Below are positions 34,901 through 46,000 of a stretch of DNA of 64,000 nt, piece after piece. Source of the stretch: Pleodorina starrii. Taxonomy: Eukaryota > Chlorophyta > Chlorophyceae > Chlamydomonadales > Volvocaceae. The stretch covers positions 1,818,001 through 1,882,000 of the forward strand of contig BRXU01000022.1 of assembly GCA_030267565.1 (NCBI GenBank), in the 5' to 3' direction. The position numbers were made by a program, and so were the translations under genes. The number at the start of each line of letters is the position of its first letter. Position 1 is the first letter of the stretch. Below the pieces are notes generated by a model. That model was not told the DNA's origin. It did not search any database and worked only from the letters and a program-made list of their open reading frames with translations.

Positions 34901-36093
34901 CCACCCACCCACCCACCAGGTGAAGAGGTGCGGCGGCAGCTCGTACACGTACACCCAGGGCCGCTTGGAGCGGGTCGTGTAGGGCGTCCCCGCCAGCAGC
35001 ACCGGCTGACCGTCCGGACCCACAGACAGAGAGCAGTCCGCGCCGAAATGCCCTGATCAGAGACAAGGACAGGACAGGCAGACGGACGGATGGATGGATG
35101 GGTGGATGGGTGGGCGGATGAATGGGTGGATGGGTGGGTGGCTGGGCGGATGGGTGGGTGGTCGGGTGGAAGGGCCGGCGCAGGTGCACCGGGTGGACGA
35201 GAAAGGCCATCATCATGCCCAGCAGGTCGTGTGCAGCAGTGTGCGGTGCAGTGTGTTGGTGGAATGGGCGGGAAGGGAAGGGAAGCCGCGCGCTGCGAGC
35301 CGGTGTGACCGCCAGGTGTGTGCGGGTTCGGAGCTCGTGTGTGGGGGGGGGGGGAGGGGGTCGACGAACCCGAGCGAACGGGAAAGGCATTGCCACCCCT
35401 GGCGAGTCCTCAACGCCCCGCTGCAGTCCCCAGTCCTCAACACCGCATGGCGCCCCCTGCATGCTGCTGCAGGTGTGCAAATGCCAGAAAGCAGTCGCAA
35501 CTGAAGCAGGAGCAGGAGCAGGAGCAGGTGCAGCGCTGAGCCCTGGAGTCTAACCAGGTACCTGGTCGGCAGTGGCACCAGCCGCCCATGCATGCCCCCC
35601 GCCGGTTGCAGTTGTTTAGGCATGACAGCTGGGACTTGACGCACTCCATGATCGAGGGGTAGGCTGCCTGTGCGCATCGCGGGCGCAGCAGGTCCCGATC
35701 CGCCACCTCCGTGCAGGCGACGCCGGTCCTGTTCTTGGGGCAGTCACACCTGCCCAGACAGGGGAATCGTGTGCGGCCTGGGGTTAGGTGGCGCGGCCGT
35801 CACAGAGCCAAAACCATAAGTGTAAACCAACTAACCTGCCAATATCCTCGTTGCATGTTCCATACACGGTGCAGTTCTCGGCGCATCTGGAAGTAAACGA
35901 TGATGCCGGTACCAAGTCCGCTTTCTGCAAGTTTTATTCGGTGTCTAATCAGTCGTTATATTTTCATCATCAATTAGGCGCGCCATAAATTAAATCTTAC
36001 AATGCAGTAAAGCGCTGCTAGGCATAGACTGGCGACTGCAACGGTCGTTGCGTGGAAACGTGGCATCGTAGCATCCTTCAGAGGACTATGCAT
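28322..36093 (-). CDS. Exostosin-like GT47 glycosyltransferase with EGF-like stalk (gene B), 12 exons
   Basis: Exons: 36001-36093, 35836-35924, 35562-35749, 34917-35052, 33527-33625, 32639-32769, 32263-32331, 31683-31744, 31001-31118, 30623-30753, 29631-29900, 28322-28909. The sum is divisible by three, giving 657 residues. ATG 36093 is the first after an in-frame TAA; ATG 36066 is an alternative. Residues about 15-32 ([16 protein letters not shown]) are a signal anchor. A cysteine-rich stalk follows ([36 protein letters not shown]). The GT47 region begins WVYVYELPP near 156. It includes [50 protein letters not shown] and [17 protein letters not shown]...[12 protein letters not shown] Gly-rich insert precedes a cysteine tail ending CPRIWL. 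It is paralogous to gene A over its whole length. Relative to gene A, two A introns (stalk, and CLAP/GCVPV region) are absent. The intron after exon 9 uses a GC donor. The AT-rich first intron is inferred from frame. Confidence 0.9.
29925..30617 (+). repeat. Dispersed repeat R2, copy forming most of a gene B intron
   Basis: The copy lies inside the intron 29901-30622, between exons 10 and 11 of gene B. It reaches to about 5 bp of the donor and about 24 bp of the acceptor. The other copy is at 16256-16975, outside any gene I can support, in the same orientation. Confidence 0.85.
31832..31988 (+). repeat. (GA)n microsatellite in gene B intron
   Basis: About 157 bp of (ga)n with scattered ggga interruptions, between exons 8 and 7 of gene B. 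The transcript-sense strand is a CT-rich tract. The long Ser-Leu frame is an artefact. Confidence 0.95.
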
Positions 36094-36505
36094 TGAAGCA
36101 TTGCTAATGCCTACAGCGATAATCGGTGGCGTGCTCGCTTATCCATCTGTTGACGGGCGAAAAATGGTATGTATTTGTTTCATGAGCTAAGTGCGTCGCA
36201 ATATCAATTAAATAATGATCACTTGGCGGGCAAAGACCTGTGCCCATGGATATTGCCGAGTGGTGAGATGGGCGCGAACCGGTTCCGCCGTTCAAACCGC
36301 ACTAACCGCCAGGAACAACCACTTCATGAACCGCAATATTTTCGTACGACCGATACGACAAGGGCGACAGGACTAACAAGCGGTAAGAACACATGCCTAC
36401 TGATTAAGGACTGATACAAACCAGCACATCTTGCGTCAATTCGGGCTAGAGCTGGCTTCGCGCTTTTGTGTGTGTGTGCTTGTTACGTGGGCGGGTGGGG
36501 GTGTA
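36094..36505. promoter_or_regulatory. Probable promoter region of gene B, next to the satellite edge
   Basis: Only about 410 bp separate the gene B start codon from the first satellite sequence. An AT-rich patch at about 36195-36220 (caatatcaattaaataatga) lies 100-125 bases upstream of the ATG. No other gene is seen. Assignment as promoter is positional only. Confidence 0.35.
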
Positions 36506-39500
36506 CACGAACCCGCGTAGCGCACCTGGCTCGCTCTGCAGCGACGGTGGGATCTCGGTAAACCACATCTGCGTCGTCCATTCCAGCAGACCTGCAAGGG
36601 GAAGGGGAAGAGGAAGGGGAAGCGGGAGTGGGCGGCGAATGCCCAATCAGTCGACGGGGAAAGCGGTTGTGGGTTAGGATGCCGTGCATGTGTCGTACAG
36701 GCCGTAACCGGGCCGGCCGGCCTGAACTTACCTGAGGACGTACCGATCGGTGCCGCGCTTGGCCGCGCTTGGCCGCATGGGCAGCCATGAAGCACATGCG
36801 TGGGCAAAAGCGGGGAGCGAGGGTTTGACCGTAGTACGAGCTGTGGTACGGGAAACACAAGCGGCAAGCATCACCCGAAGCCACAATGCAACGGGCGGGG
36901 AAGGGGCCCGCTCTAACTCCAAGCCCCGGACTCCACGAACCCGCGTAGCGCACCTGGCTCGCTCTGCAGCGACGGTGGGATCTCGGTAAACCACATGTGC
37001 GTCGTCCATTCCAGCAGACCTGCAAGGGGAAGGGGAAGAGGAAGGGGAAGCGGGAGTGGGCGGCGAATGCCCAATCAGTCGACGGGGAAAGCGGTTGTGG
37101 GTTAGGATGCCGTGCATGTGTCGTACAGGCCGTAACCGGGCCGGCCGGCCTTAACTTACCTGAGGACGTACCGATCGGTGCCGCGCTTGGCCGCATGGGC
37201 AGCCATGAAGCACATGCGTGGGCAAAAGCGGGGAGCGAGGGTTTGACCGTAGTACGAGCTGTGGTACGGGAAACACAAGCGGCAAGCATCACCCGAAGCC
37301 ACAATGCAACGGGCGGGGAAGGGGCCCGCTCTAACTCCAAGCCCCGGACTCCACGAACCCGCGTAGCGCACCTGGCTCGCTCTGCAGCGACGGTGGGATC
37401 TCGGTAAACCACATCTGCGTCGTCCATTCCAGCAGACCTGCAAGGGGAAGGGGAAGAGGAAGGGGAAGCGGGAGTGGGCGGCGAATGCCCAATCAGTCGA
37501 CGGGGAAAGCGGTTGTGGGTTAGGATGCCGTGCATGTGTCGTACAGGCCGTAACCGGGCCGGCCGGCCTGAACTTACCTGAGGACGTACCGATCGGTGCC
37601 GCGCTTGGCCGCGCTTGGCCGCATGGGCAGCCATGAAGCACATGCGTGGGCAAAAGCGGGGAGCGAGGGTTTGACCGTAGTACGAGCTGTGGTACGAAAA
37701 CACAAGCGGCAAGCATCACCCGAAGCCACAATGCAACGGGCGGGGAAGGGGCCCGCTCTAACTCCAAGCCCCGGACTCCACGAACCCGCGTAGCGCACCT
37801 GGCTCGCTCTGCAGCGACGGTGGGATCTCGGTAAACCACATGTGCGTCGTCCATTCCAGCAGACCTGCAAGGGGAAGGGGAAGAGGAAGGGGAAGCGGGA
37901 GTGGGCGGCGAATGCCCAATCAGTCGACGGGGAAAGCGGTTGTGGGTTAGGATGCCGTGCATGTGTCGTACAGGCCGTAACCGGGCCGGCCGGCCTGAAC
38001 TTACCTGAGGACGTACCGATCGGTGCCGCGCTTGGCCGCATGGGCAGCCATGAAGCACATGCGTGGGCAAAAGCGGGGAGCGAGGGTTTGACCGTAGTAC
38101 GAGCTGTGGTACGGGAAACACAAGCGGCAAGCATCACCCGAAGCCACAATGCAACGGGCGGGGAAGGGGCCCGCTCTAACTCCAAGCCCCGGACTCCACG
38201 AACCCGCGTAGCGCACCTGGCTCGCTCTGCAGCGACGGTGGGATCTCGGTAAACCACATGTGCGTCGTCCATTCCAGCAGACCTGCAAGGGGAAGGGGAA
38301 GAGGAAGGGGAAGCGGGAGTGGGCGGCGAATGCCCAATCAGTCGACGGGGAAAGCGGTTGTGGGTTAGGATGCCGTGCATGTGTCGTACAGGCCGTAACC
38401 GGGCCGGCCGGCCTGAACTTACCTGAGGACGTACCGATCGGTGCCGCGCTTGGCCGCGCTTGGCCGCATGGGCAGCCATGAAGCACATGCGTGGGCAAAA
38501 GCGGGGAGCGAGGGTTTGACCGTAGTACGAGCTGTGGTACGGGAAACACAAGCGGCAAGCATCACCCGAAGCCACAATGCAACGGGCGGGGAAGGGGCCC
38601 GCTCTAACTCCAAGCCCCGGACTCCACGAACCCGCGTAGCGCACCTGGCTCGCTCTGCAGCGACGGTGGGATCTCGGTAAACCACATGTGCGTCGTCCAT
38701 TCCAGCAGACCTGCAAGGGGAAGGGGAAGAGGAAGGGGAAGCGGGAGTGGGCGGCGAATGCCCAATCAGTCGACGGGGAAAGCGGTTGTGGGTTAGGATG
38801 CCGTGCATGTGTCGTACAGGCCGTAACCGGGCCGGCCGGCCTTAACTTACCTGAGGACGTACCGATCGGTGCCGCGCTTGGCCGCGCTTGGCCGCATGGG
38901 CAGCCATGAAGCACATGCGTGGGCAAAAGCGGGGAGCGAGGGTTTGACCGTAGTACGAGCTGTGGTACGGGAAACACAAGCGGCAAGCATCACCCGAAGC
39001 CACAATGCAACGGGCGGGGAAGGGGCCCGCTCTAACTCCAAGCCCCGGACTCCACGAACCCGCGTAGCGCACCTGGCTCGCTCTGCAGCGACGGTGGGAT
39101 CTCGGTAAACCACATCTGCGTCGTCCATTCCAGCAGACCTGCAAGGGGAAGGGGAAGAGGAAGGGGAAGCGGGAGTGGGCGGCGAATGCCCAATCAGTCG
39201 ACGGGGAAAGCGGTTGTGGGTTAGGATGCCGTGCATGTGTCGTACAGGCCGTAACCGGGCCGGCCGGCCTGAACTTACCTGAGGACGTACCGATCGGTGC
39301 CGCGCTTGGCCGCGCTTGGCGCATGGGCAGCCATGAAGCACATGCGTGGGCAAAAGCGGGGAACGAGGGTTTGACCGTAGTACGAGCTGTGGTACGGGAA
39401 ACACAAGCGACAAGCATCACCCGAAGCCACAATGCAACGGGCGGGGAAGGGGCCCGCTCTAACTCCAAGCCCCGGACTCCACGAACCCGCGTAGCGCACC

Positions 39501-39752
39501 TGGCTCGGCAGCGACGGTGGGATCTCGGTAAACCACATCTGCGTCGTCCATTCCAGCAGACCTGCAAGGGGAAGGGGAAGAGGAAGGGGAAGCGGGAGTG
39601 GGCGGCGAATGCCCAATCAGTCGACGGGGAAAGCGGTTGTGGGTTAGGATGCCGTGCATGTGTCGTACAGGCCGTAACCGGGCCCGCCGGCCTGAACTTA
39701 CCTGAGGACGTACCGATCGGTGCCGCGCTTGGCCGCGCTTGGCCGCATGGGC
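36506..39752 (-). repeat. 428-bp satellite, left array (about 7.6 copies)
   Basis: Direct tandem units with spacings of 418, 424, 427 or 428 bp between equivalent donor sites (36728, 37156, 37574, 38001, 38419, 38847, 39275, about 39699). The array begins abruptly at 36506 inside the exon-like part of a unit. It ends where the LTR-like element starts at 39753. Most length changes come from the number of copies (one or two) of a 10-bp subrepeat, cgcttggccg. On the minus strand each full unit has a pyrimidine tract plus CAG, an open block, and CAG|GTAAGT. Confidence 0.97.
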
Positions 39753-40286
39753 TGTCGTGCACCGTTGGTGGCTGGGAATTATCTGGTCAAACTGACTGAC
39801 AGTTGGAGCGCAGACGAACGCTCTCGGTTGGGCTCGAACCGGGGACCAGGGCCATGCCCGGGCTCCGGAACCAATCACTGCTCGTCCAGTGCGAGCTCTA
39901 CCTAGGCGCAAGCGTTTCCAGCGGGAAGCGCTTCGCCTGGTCATACTGGATACGTACATGCTGAAGTATAGTGATGCTTCAATGGGAATGATGTAACATC
40001 AGTTCAGTATTCTCCATTGGGCATCCGCCCAGGCCAGCCGACATGTTCCGACTCTAGTGACGCGCCGGCCAGGCCTGATCACCCTGGCTGGCTAATGTCA
40101 TCATGAACCAGACACGACTAACTAGTTCGAGCGGCTTCGGTGCGACCTGCACCGGGTCTTAGGTAGCAATGCGTAGGAAGAAGGAGCGCGGTCTCGCCTC
40201 GAAGGCCGGGCCGCGGGGCCAGCAATAGATACAGTTTGCCCGAGCTGTAGTCTAGCTGCTGCTGCGCCGCCCCGCACGAACTCTCA
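39753..40286. repeat. Left 534-bp terminal direct repeat
   Basis: Identical by eye to 42336-42869. On its minus strand, 39830-39898 contain tRNA-like Pol III boxes: a B-box-like GGTTCGAGCCC and an A-box-like AGCTCGCACTGG, with a GCTC/GAGC D-stem. Confidence 0.85.
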
Positions 40287-40720
40287 CCAGGCGAAGCCGG
40301 GTCGTTGCGATCTCTCGCGACTGACTCTCGGGCTTCGACACCTAGCTGTGGGCTGCAGACCATCAGTTAGGTGGCATATTCCGTAACGGCACGACGCCGT
40401 GACGGTTCGGGCCACGAGCGCCCAACACTGCTGCTTCCGAGCAGCAGCTTTCGGACCCGGCCAGGTCCACACGCCACGACGGCAGCCGCCTCGAGCGCGG
40501 CAAATCTTTGAGCTTGCAGGGCCACGACGGCTTCTGCTAGGCGACTGGTCCAGCTGCGGATCAAGTCGTCTCGGTGTTCGCCGTTCCGACACATTGCACC
40601 GGAACCGACACGATGTCGGGGCTGTCGACATCCGATGGCCTGTCCGAGGTGACTCTTTGAGGCCCACCACGTGGGGGGACCGTGGCATGAGCGGACTGCA
40701 GCGATGCGCCGCGAGGGACT

Positions 40721-41387
40721 GGTTTCTCCGGAGACTCGGCGAACGGGCTTCGGCGGAGGGATGGGGTGCCGCGCATCGGCCTAGGCGGTTGGTTTCTCTG
40801 GAGCCTCGACGAACGGGCTTCGGCGGAGGGATGGGGTGCCGCGCATCGGCCTAGGCGGTTGGTTTCTCTGAAGCCCCGACGAACGGGCTTCGGCGGAGGG
40901 ATGGGGTGCCGCACGGCGGCCTAGGCGGTTGGTTTCTCCGGAGTCTCGGCGAACGGGCTTCGGCGGAGGGATGGGGTGCCGCGCATCGGCCTAGGCGGTT
41001 GGTTTCTCTGAAGCCTCGACGAGCGGGCTTCGGCGGAGGGATGGGGTGCCGCACAGCGGCCTAGGGGGTTGGTTTCTCCGTAGTCTCGGCGAACGGGCTT
41101 CGGCGGAGGGATGGGGTGCCGCGCATCGGCTTAGGCGGTTGGTTTCTCTGGAGTCTCGGCGAACGGGCTTCGGCGGAGGGATGGGGTGCCGCGCATAGGC
41201 CTAGGTGGTTGGTTTCTCCGGAGTCTCGGCGAACGGGCTTCGGCGGAGGGATGGGGTGCCGCGCATCGGCTTAGGCGGTTGGTTTCTCTGGAGTCTCGGC
41301 GAACGGGCTTCGGCGGAGGGATGGGGTGCCGCGCATAGGCCTAGGTGGTTGGTTTCTCCGGAGTCTCGGCGAACGGGCTTCGGCGGA
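40721..41387 (+). repeat. 70-bp minisatellite in the LTR-like element
   Basis: About 9.5 units of 70 bp starting ggtttctcyg and containing gaacgggcttcggcggaggg, with scattered substitutions. The unit length is not a multiple of three (70 = 3x23+1), and no long coding frame is maintained. Confidence 0.97.
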
Positions 41388-42335
41388 AGATTAGACAGCC
41401 GCACTGCGGTTTAGGGGAATTGGCGGCAACGGAACCAACTCTCGAGGGCTCCAACGAGGGGCGCGGAGGAGCGACACTCAAGGGATCAGCTGATGGCGCC
41501 GTCGCAGCGCGCCGCCCTGTGGCCTTGGGGTTGTTCTGAGAGTTCGGTGTAGTGTCGTTGTTATGGGGCCATGAAGGGTCTGGTAGAGATCTGGGGGGGG
41601 GGGGGCTTTAGAACGGTCGCGAAGGCCTGCCTGCCCGTCTGGACCTGCCTTTTTGCCAGCGGGATAGTTACATGGGATGCGTCACAGGGCTGGTGTTCAG
41701 TATGTTTAGGGTACTTGCGTGTTGCCGCCGCGCGCGTCGTAGCAGATCACCAGCGCAGGACCGGCTAGCGGGCAGGCTTTGAGCAGCGTTTATGTAGCAC
41801 GTGTCCGACCCAGTAGGCGACCTCCCCAAGCGTGCTCGAAGCCCTTGGCGGACCGTAGAGCGCTTTGCTGTTTGTTGGCACTTCGTAGCCAGTGCTGTTG
41901 TAGTGTGGATGTAGCTTGTTGGTGTTTTGAACCCGCTCCGTGGCGCGGCTTCCTCTGTGGAGTTGCTGGGTTTGCTGCGGTGTTTGGGGCCTTGGTTGCT
42001 GGCCAGAGCGCTCTGGCTGTGGCCCCAGTAGTGGTGTTGTGGAGTGCATTTCTGCCCACCGTGCGGTGCTACCCCACGGGCGTGCGACAGGGTGCAGAAC
42101 TTAAGACGTGTGAGGTTGCATGACTTCGGCTTTTCTAGACCACCTGAACGATCGGCGTTGCGCGCGCGGCGGAGCGAACCTGGCACTGGGCCAACGCAGA
42201 CACTGCGGCCCAGCACTTGCGTGTGCGGAGCGTGAACTGGCACCTCCCTCGCCAGTCTTACAGGCTGCGTGCGGGGGGGGGATCCACACCCCCGGTGTCG
42301 GGGACGCATGCGTGCCGTCCGCTGCACATGACAGC

Positions 42336-42869
42336 TGTCGTGCACCGTTGGTGGCTGGGAATTATCTGGTCAAACTGACTGACAGTTGGAGCGCAGACGA
42401 ACGCTCTCGGTTGGGCTCGAACCGGGGACCAGGGCCATGCCCGGGCTCCGGAACCAATCACTGCTCGTCCAGTGCGAGCTCTACCTAGGCGCAAGCGTTT
42501 CCAGCGGGAAGCGCTTCGCCTGGTCATACTGGATACGTACATGCTGAAGTATAGTGATGCTTCAATGGGAATGATGTAACATCAGTTCAGTATTCTCCAT
42601 TGGGCATCCGCCCAGGCCAGCCGACATGTTCCGACTCTAGTGACGCGCCGGCCAGGCCTGATCACCCTGGCTGGCTAATGTCATCATGAACCAGACACGA
42701 CTAACTAGTTCGAGCGGCTTCGGTGCGACCTGCACCGGGTCTTAGGTAGCAATGCGTAGGAAGAAGGAGCGCGGTCTCGCCTCGAAGGCCGGGCCGCGGG
42801 GCCAGCAATAGATACAGTTTGCCCGAGCTGTAGTCTAGCTGCTGCTGCGCCGCCCCGCACGAACTCTCA
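42336..42869. repeat. Right 534-bp terminal direct repeat
   Basis: Second copy of the terminal repeat, offset by 2583 bp from the first. The tRNA-like boxes recur at 42413-42423 and 42469-42481 on the minus strand. Confidence 0.85.
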
Positions 42870-43057
42870 GGGTTAGAGAGTGCCGTAGACCCGCCATTTC
42901 GCGTTGACGGCGTCGTTATTTGAATTCACTGCTGGCCCCACCCCCCCCGCCGGAAACCGCGAGATGGTTTTTCGGGGGAGAACACCGCTGCGGACGAGAT
43001 TCGATCTCGCGATGTGAGAAACCAAGCGAAGCTTTTATTGATGTGTGTTCCGTTGAT
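42870..43057. other. 188-bp unique segment between LTR-like element and satellite
   Basis: This segment is neither LTR nor satellite. It starts gggttag, and the satellite resumes at 43058 with gttaggatgccg, so gttag brackets the segment (42872-42876, 43058-43062). It may be a separate small insertion or a junction remnant. Confidence 0.5.
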
Positions 43058-46000
43058 GTTAGGATGCCGTGCATGTGTCGTACAGGCCGTAACCGGGCCC
43101 GCCGGCCTGAACTTACCTGAGGACGTACCGATCGGTGCCGCGCTTGGCCGCGCTTGGCCGCATGGGCAGCCATGAAGCACATGCGTGGGCAAAAGCGGGG
43201 AACGAGGGTTTGACCGTAGTACGAGCTGTGGTACGGGAAACACGAGCGACAAGCATCACCCGAAGCCACAATGCAACGGGCGGGGAAGGGGCCCGCTCTA
43301 ACTCCAAGCCCCGGACTCCACGAACCCGCGTAGCGCACCTGGCTCGCTCTGCAGCGACGGTGGGATCTCGGTAAACCACATCTGCGTCGTCCATTCCAGC
43401 AGACCTGCAAGGGGAAGGGGAAGAGGAAGGGGAAGCGGGAGTGGGCGGCGAATGCCCAATCAGTCGACGGGGAAAGCGGTTGTGGGTTAGGATGCCGTGC
43501 ATGTGTCGTACAGGCCGTAACCGGGCCCGCCGGCCTGAACTTACCTGAGGACGTACCGATCGGTGCCGCGCTTGGCCGCGCTTGGCCGCATGGGCAGCCA
43601 TGAAGCACATGCGTGGGCAAAAGCGGGGAGCGAGGGTTTGACCGTAGTACGAGCTGTGGTACGGGAAACACAAGCGGCAAGCATCACCCGAAGCCACAAT
43701 GCAACGGGCGGGGAAGGGGCCCGCTCTAACTCCAAGCCCCGGACTCCACGAACCCGCGTAGCGCACCTGGCTCGCTCTGCAGCGACGGTGGGATCTCGGT
43801 AAACCACATCTGCGTCGTCCATTCCAGCAGACCTGCAAGGGGAAGGGGAAGAGGAAGGGGAAGCGGGAGTGGGCGGCGAATGCCCAATCAGTCGACGGGG
43901 AAAGCGGTTGTGGGTTAGGATGCCGTGCATGTGTCGTACAGGCCGTAACCGGGCCGGCCGGCCTGAACTTACCTGAGGACGTACCGATCGGTGCCGCGCT
44001 TGGCCGCGCTTGGCCGCATGGGCAGCCATGAAGCACATGCGTGGGCAAAAGCGGGGAACGAGGGTTTGACCGTAGTACGAGCTGTGGTACGGGAAACACA
44101 AGCGACAAGCATCACCCGAAGCCACAATGCAACGGGCGGGGAAGGGGCCCGCTCTAACTCCAAGCCCCGGACTCCACGAACCCGCGTAGCGCACCTGGCT
44201 CGCTCTGCAGCGACGGTGGGATCTCGGTAGACCACATCTGCGTCGTCCATTCCAGCAGACCTGCAAGGGGAAGGGGAAGAGGAAGGGGAAGCGGGAGTGG
44301 GCGGCGAATGCCCAATCAGTCGACGGGGAAAGCGGTTGTGGGTTAGGATGCCGTGCATGTGTCGTACAGGCCGTAACCGGGCCGTCCGGCCTGAACTTAC
44401 CTGAGGACGTACCGATCGGTGCCGCGCTTGGCCGCGCTTGGCCGCGCTTGGCCGCATGGGCAGCCATGAAGCACATGCGTGGGCAAAAGCGGGGAACGAG
44501 GGTTTGACCGTAGTACGAGCTGTGGTACGGGAAACACAAGCGGCAAGCATCACCCGAAGCCACAATGCAACGGGCGGGGAAGGGGCCCGCTCTAACTCCA
44601 AGCCCCGGACTCCACGAACCCGCGTAGCGCACCTGGCTCGCTCTGCAGCGACGGTGGGATCTCGGTAAACCACATCTGCGTCGTCCATTCCAGCAGACCT
44701 GCAAGGGGAAGGGGAAGAGGAAGGGGAAGCGGGAGTGGGCGGCGAATGCCCAATCAGTCGACGGGGAAAGCGGTTGTGGGTTAGGATGCCGTGCATGTGT
44801 CGTACAGGCCGTAACCGGGCCGGCCGGCCTGAACTTACCTGAGGACGTACCGATCGGTGCCGCGCTTGGCCGCGCTTGGCCGCATGGGCAGCCATGAAGC
44901 ACATGCGTGGGCAAAAGCGGGGAACGAGGGTTTGACCGTAGTACGAGCTGTGGTACGGGAAACACAAGCGACAAGCATCACCCGAAGCCACAATGCAACG
45001 GGCGGGGAAGGGGCCCGCTCTAACTCCAAGCCCCGGACTCCACGAACCCGCGTAGCGCACCTGGCTCGCTCTGCAGCGACGGTGGGATCTCGGTAAACCA
45101 CATCTGCGTCGTCCATTCCAGCAGACCTGCAAGGGGAAGGGGAAGAGGAAGGGGAAGCGGGAGTGGGCGGCGAATGCCCAATCAGTCGACGGGGAAAGCG
45201 GTTGTGGGTTAGGATGCCGTGCATGTGTCGTACAGGCCGTAACCGGGCCGGCCGGCCTGAACTTACCTGAGGACGTACCGATCGGTGCCGCGCTTGGCCG
45301 CGCTTGGCCGCATGGGCAGCCATGAAGCACATGCGTGGGCAAAAGCGGGGAACGAGGGTTTGACCGTAGTACGAGCTGTGGTACGGGAAACACAAGCGAC
45401 AAGCATCACCCGAAGCCACAATGCAACGGGCGGGGAAGGGGCCCGCTCTAACTCCAAGCCCCGGACTCCACGAACCCGCGTTGCGCACCTGGCTCGCTCT
45501 GCAGCGACGGTGGGATCTCGGTAGACCACATCTGCGTCGTCCATTCCAGCAGACCTGCAAGGGGAAGGGGAAGAGGAAGGGGAAGCGGGAGTGGGCGGCG
45601 AATGCCCAATCAGTCGACGGGGAAAGCGGTTGTGGGTTAGGATGCCGTGCATGTGTCGTACAGGCCGTAACCGGGCCCGCCGGCCTGAACTTACCTGAGG
45701 ACGTACCGATCGGTGCCGCGCTTGGCCGCGCTTGGCGCATGGGCAGCCATGAAGCACATGCGTGGGCAAAAGCGGGGAGCGAGGGTTTGACCGTAGTACG
45801 AGCTGTGGTACGGGAAACACAAGCGGCAAGCATCACCCGAAGCCACAATGCAACGGGCGGGGAAGGGGCCCGCTCTAACTCCAAGCCCCGGACTCCACGA
45901 ACCCGCGTAGCGCACCTGGCTCGCTCTGCAGCGACGGTGGGATCTCGGTAAACCACATCTGCGTCGTCCATTCCAGCAGACCTGCAAGGGGAAGGGGAAG

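Larger units (their letters stand above)
39753..42869. mobile_element. LTR-like non-autonomous element inside the satellite
   Basis: Two 534-bp direct repeats that look identical by eye (39753-40286 and 42336-42869) begin TGTCGTGC and end CTCTCA, the TG...CA form of LTRs. They bound a 2049-bp interior with no recognisable gag or pol frame, which includes a 70-bp minisatellite. I see no good primer-binding site after the left repeat and no purine tract directly before the right repeat. No target duplication is visible, and the satellite phase differs across the element. The identical repeats suggest a recent origin. Class (LARD/TRIM-like retroelement or another kind of direct-repeat unit) is undecided. 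Confidence 0.7.

Noticed and set aside
39753..42869. Target-site duplication for the LTR-like element
   Set aside because: Left flank (catgggc) and right flank (gggttag) share only ggg at offset positions, not adjacent to both ends.
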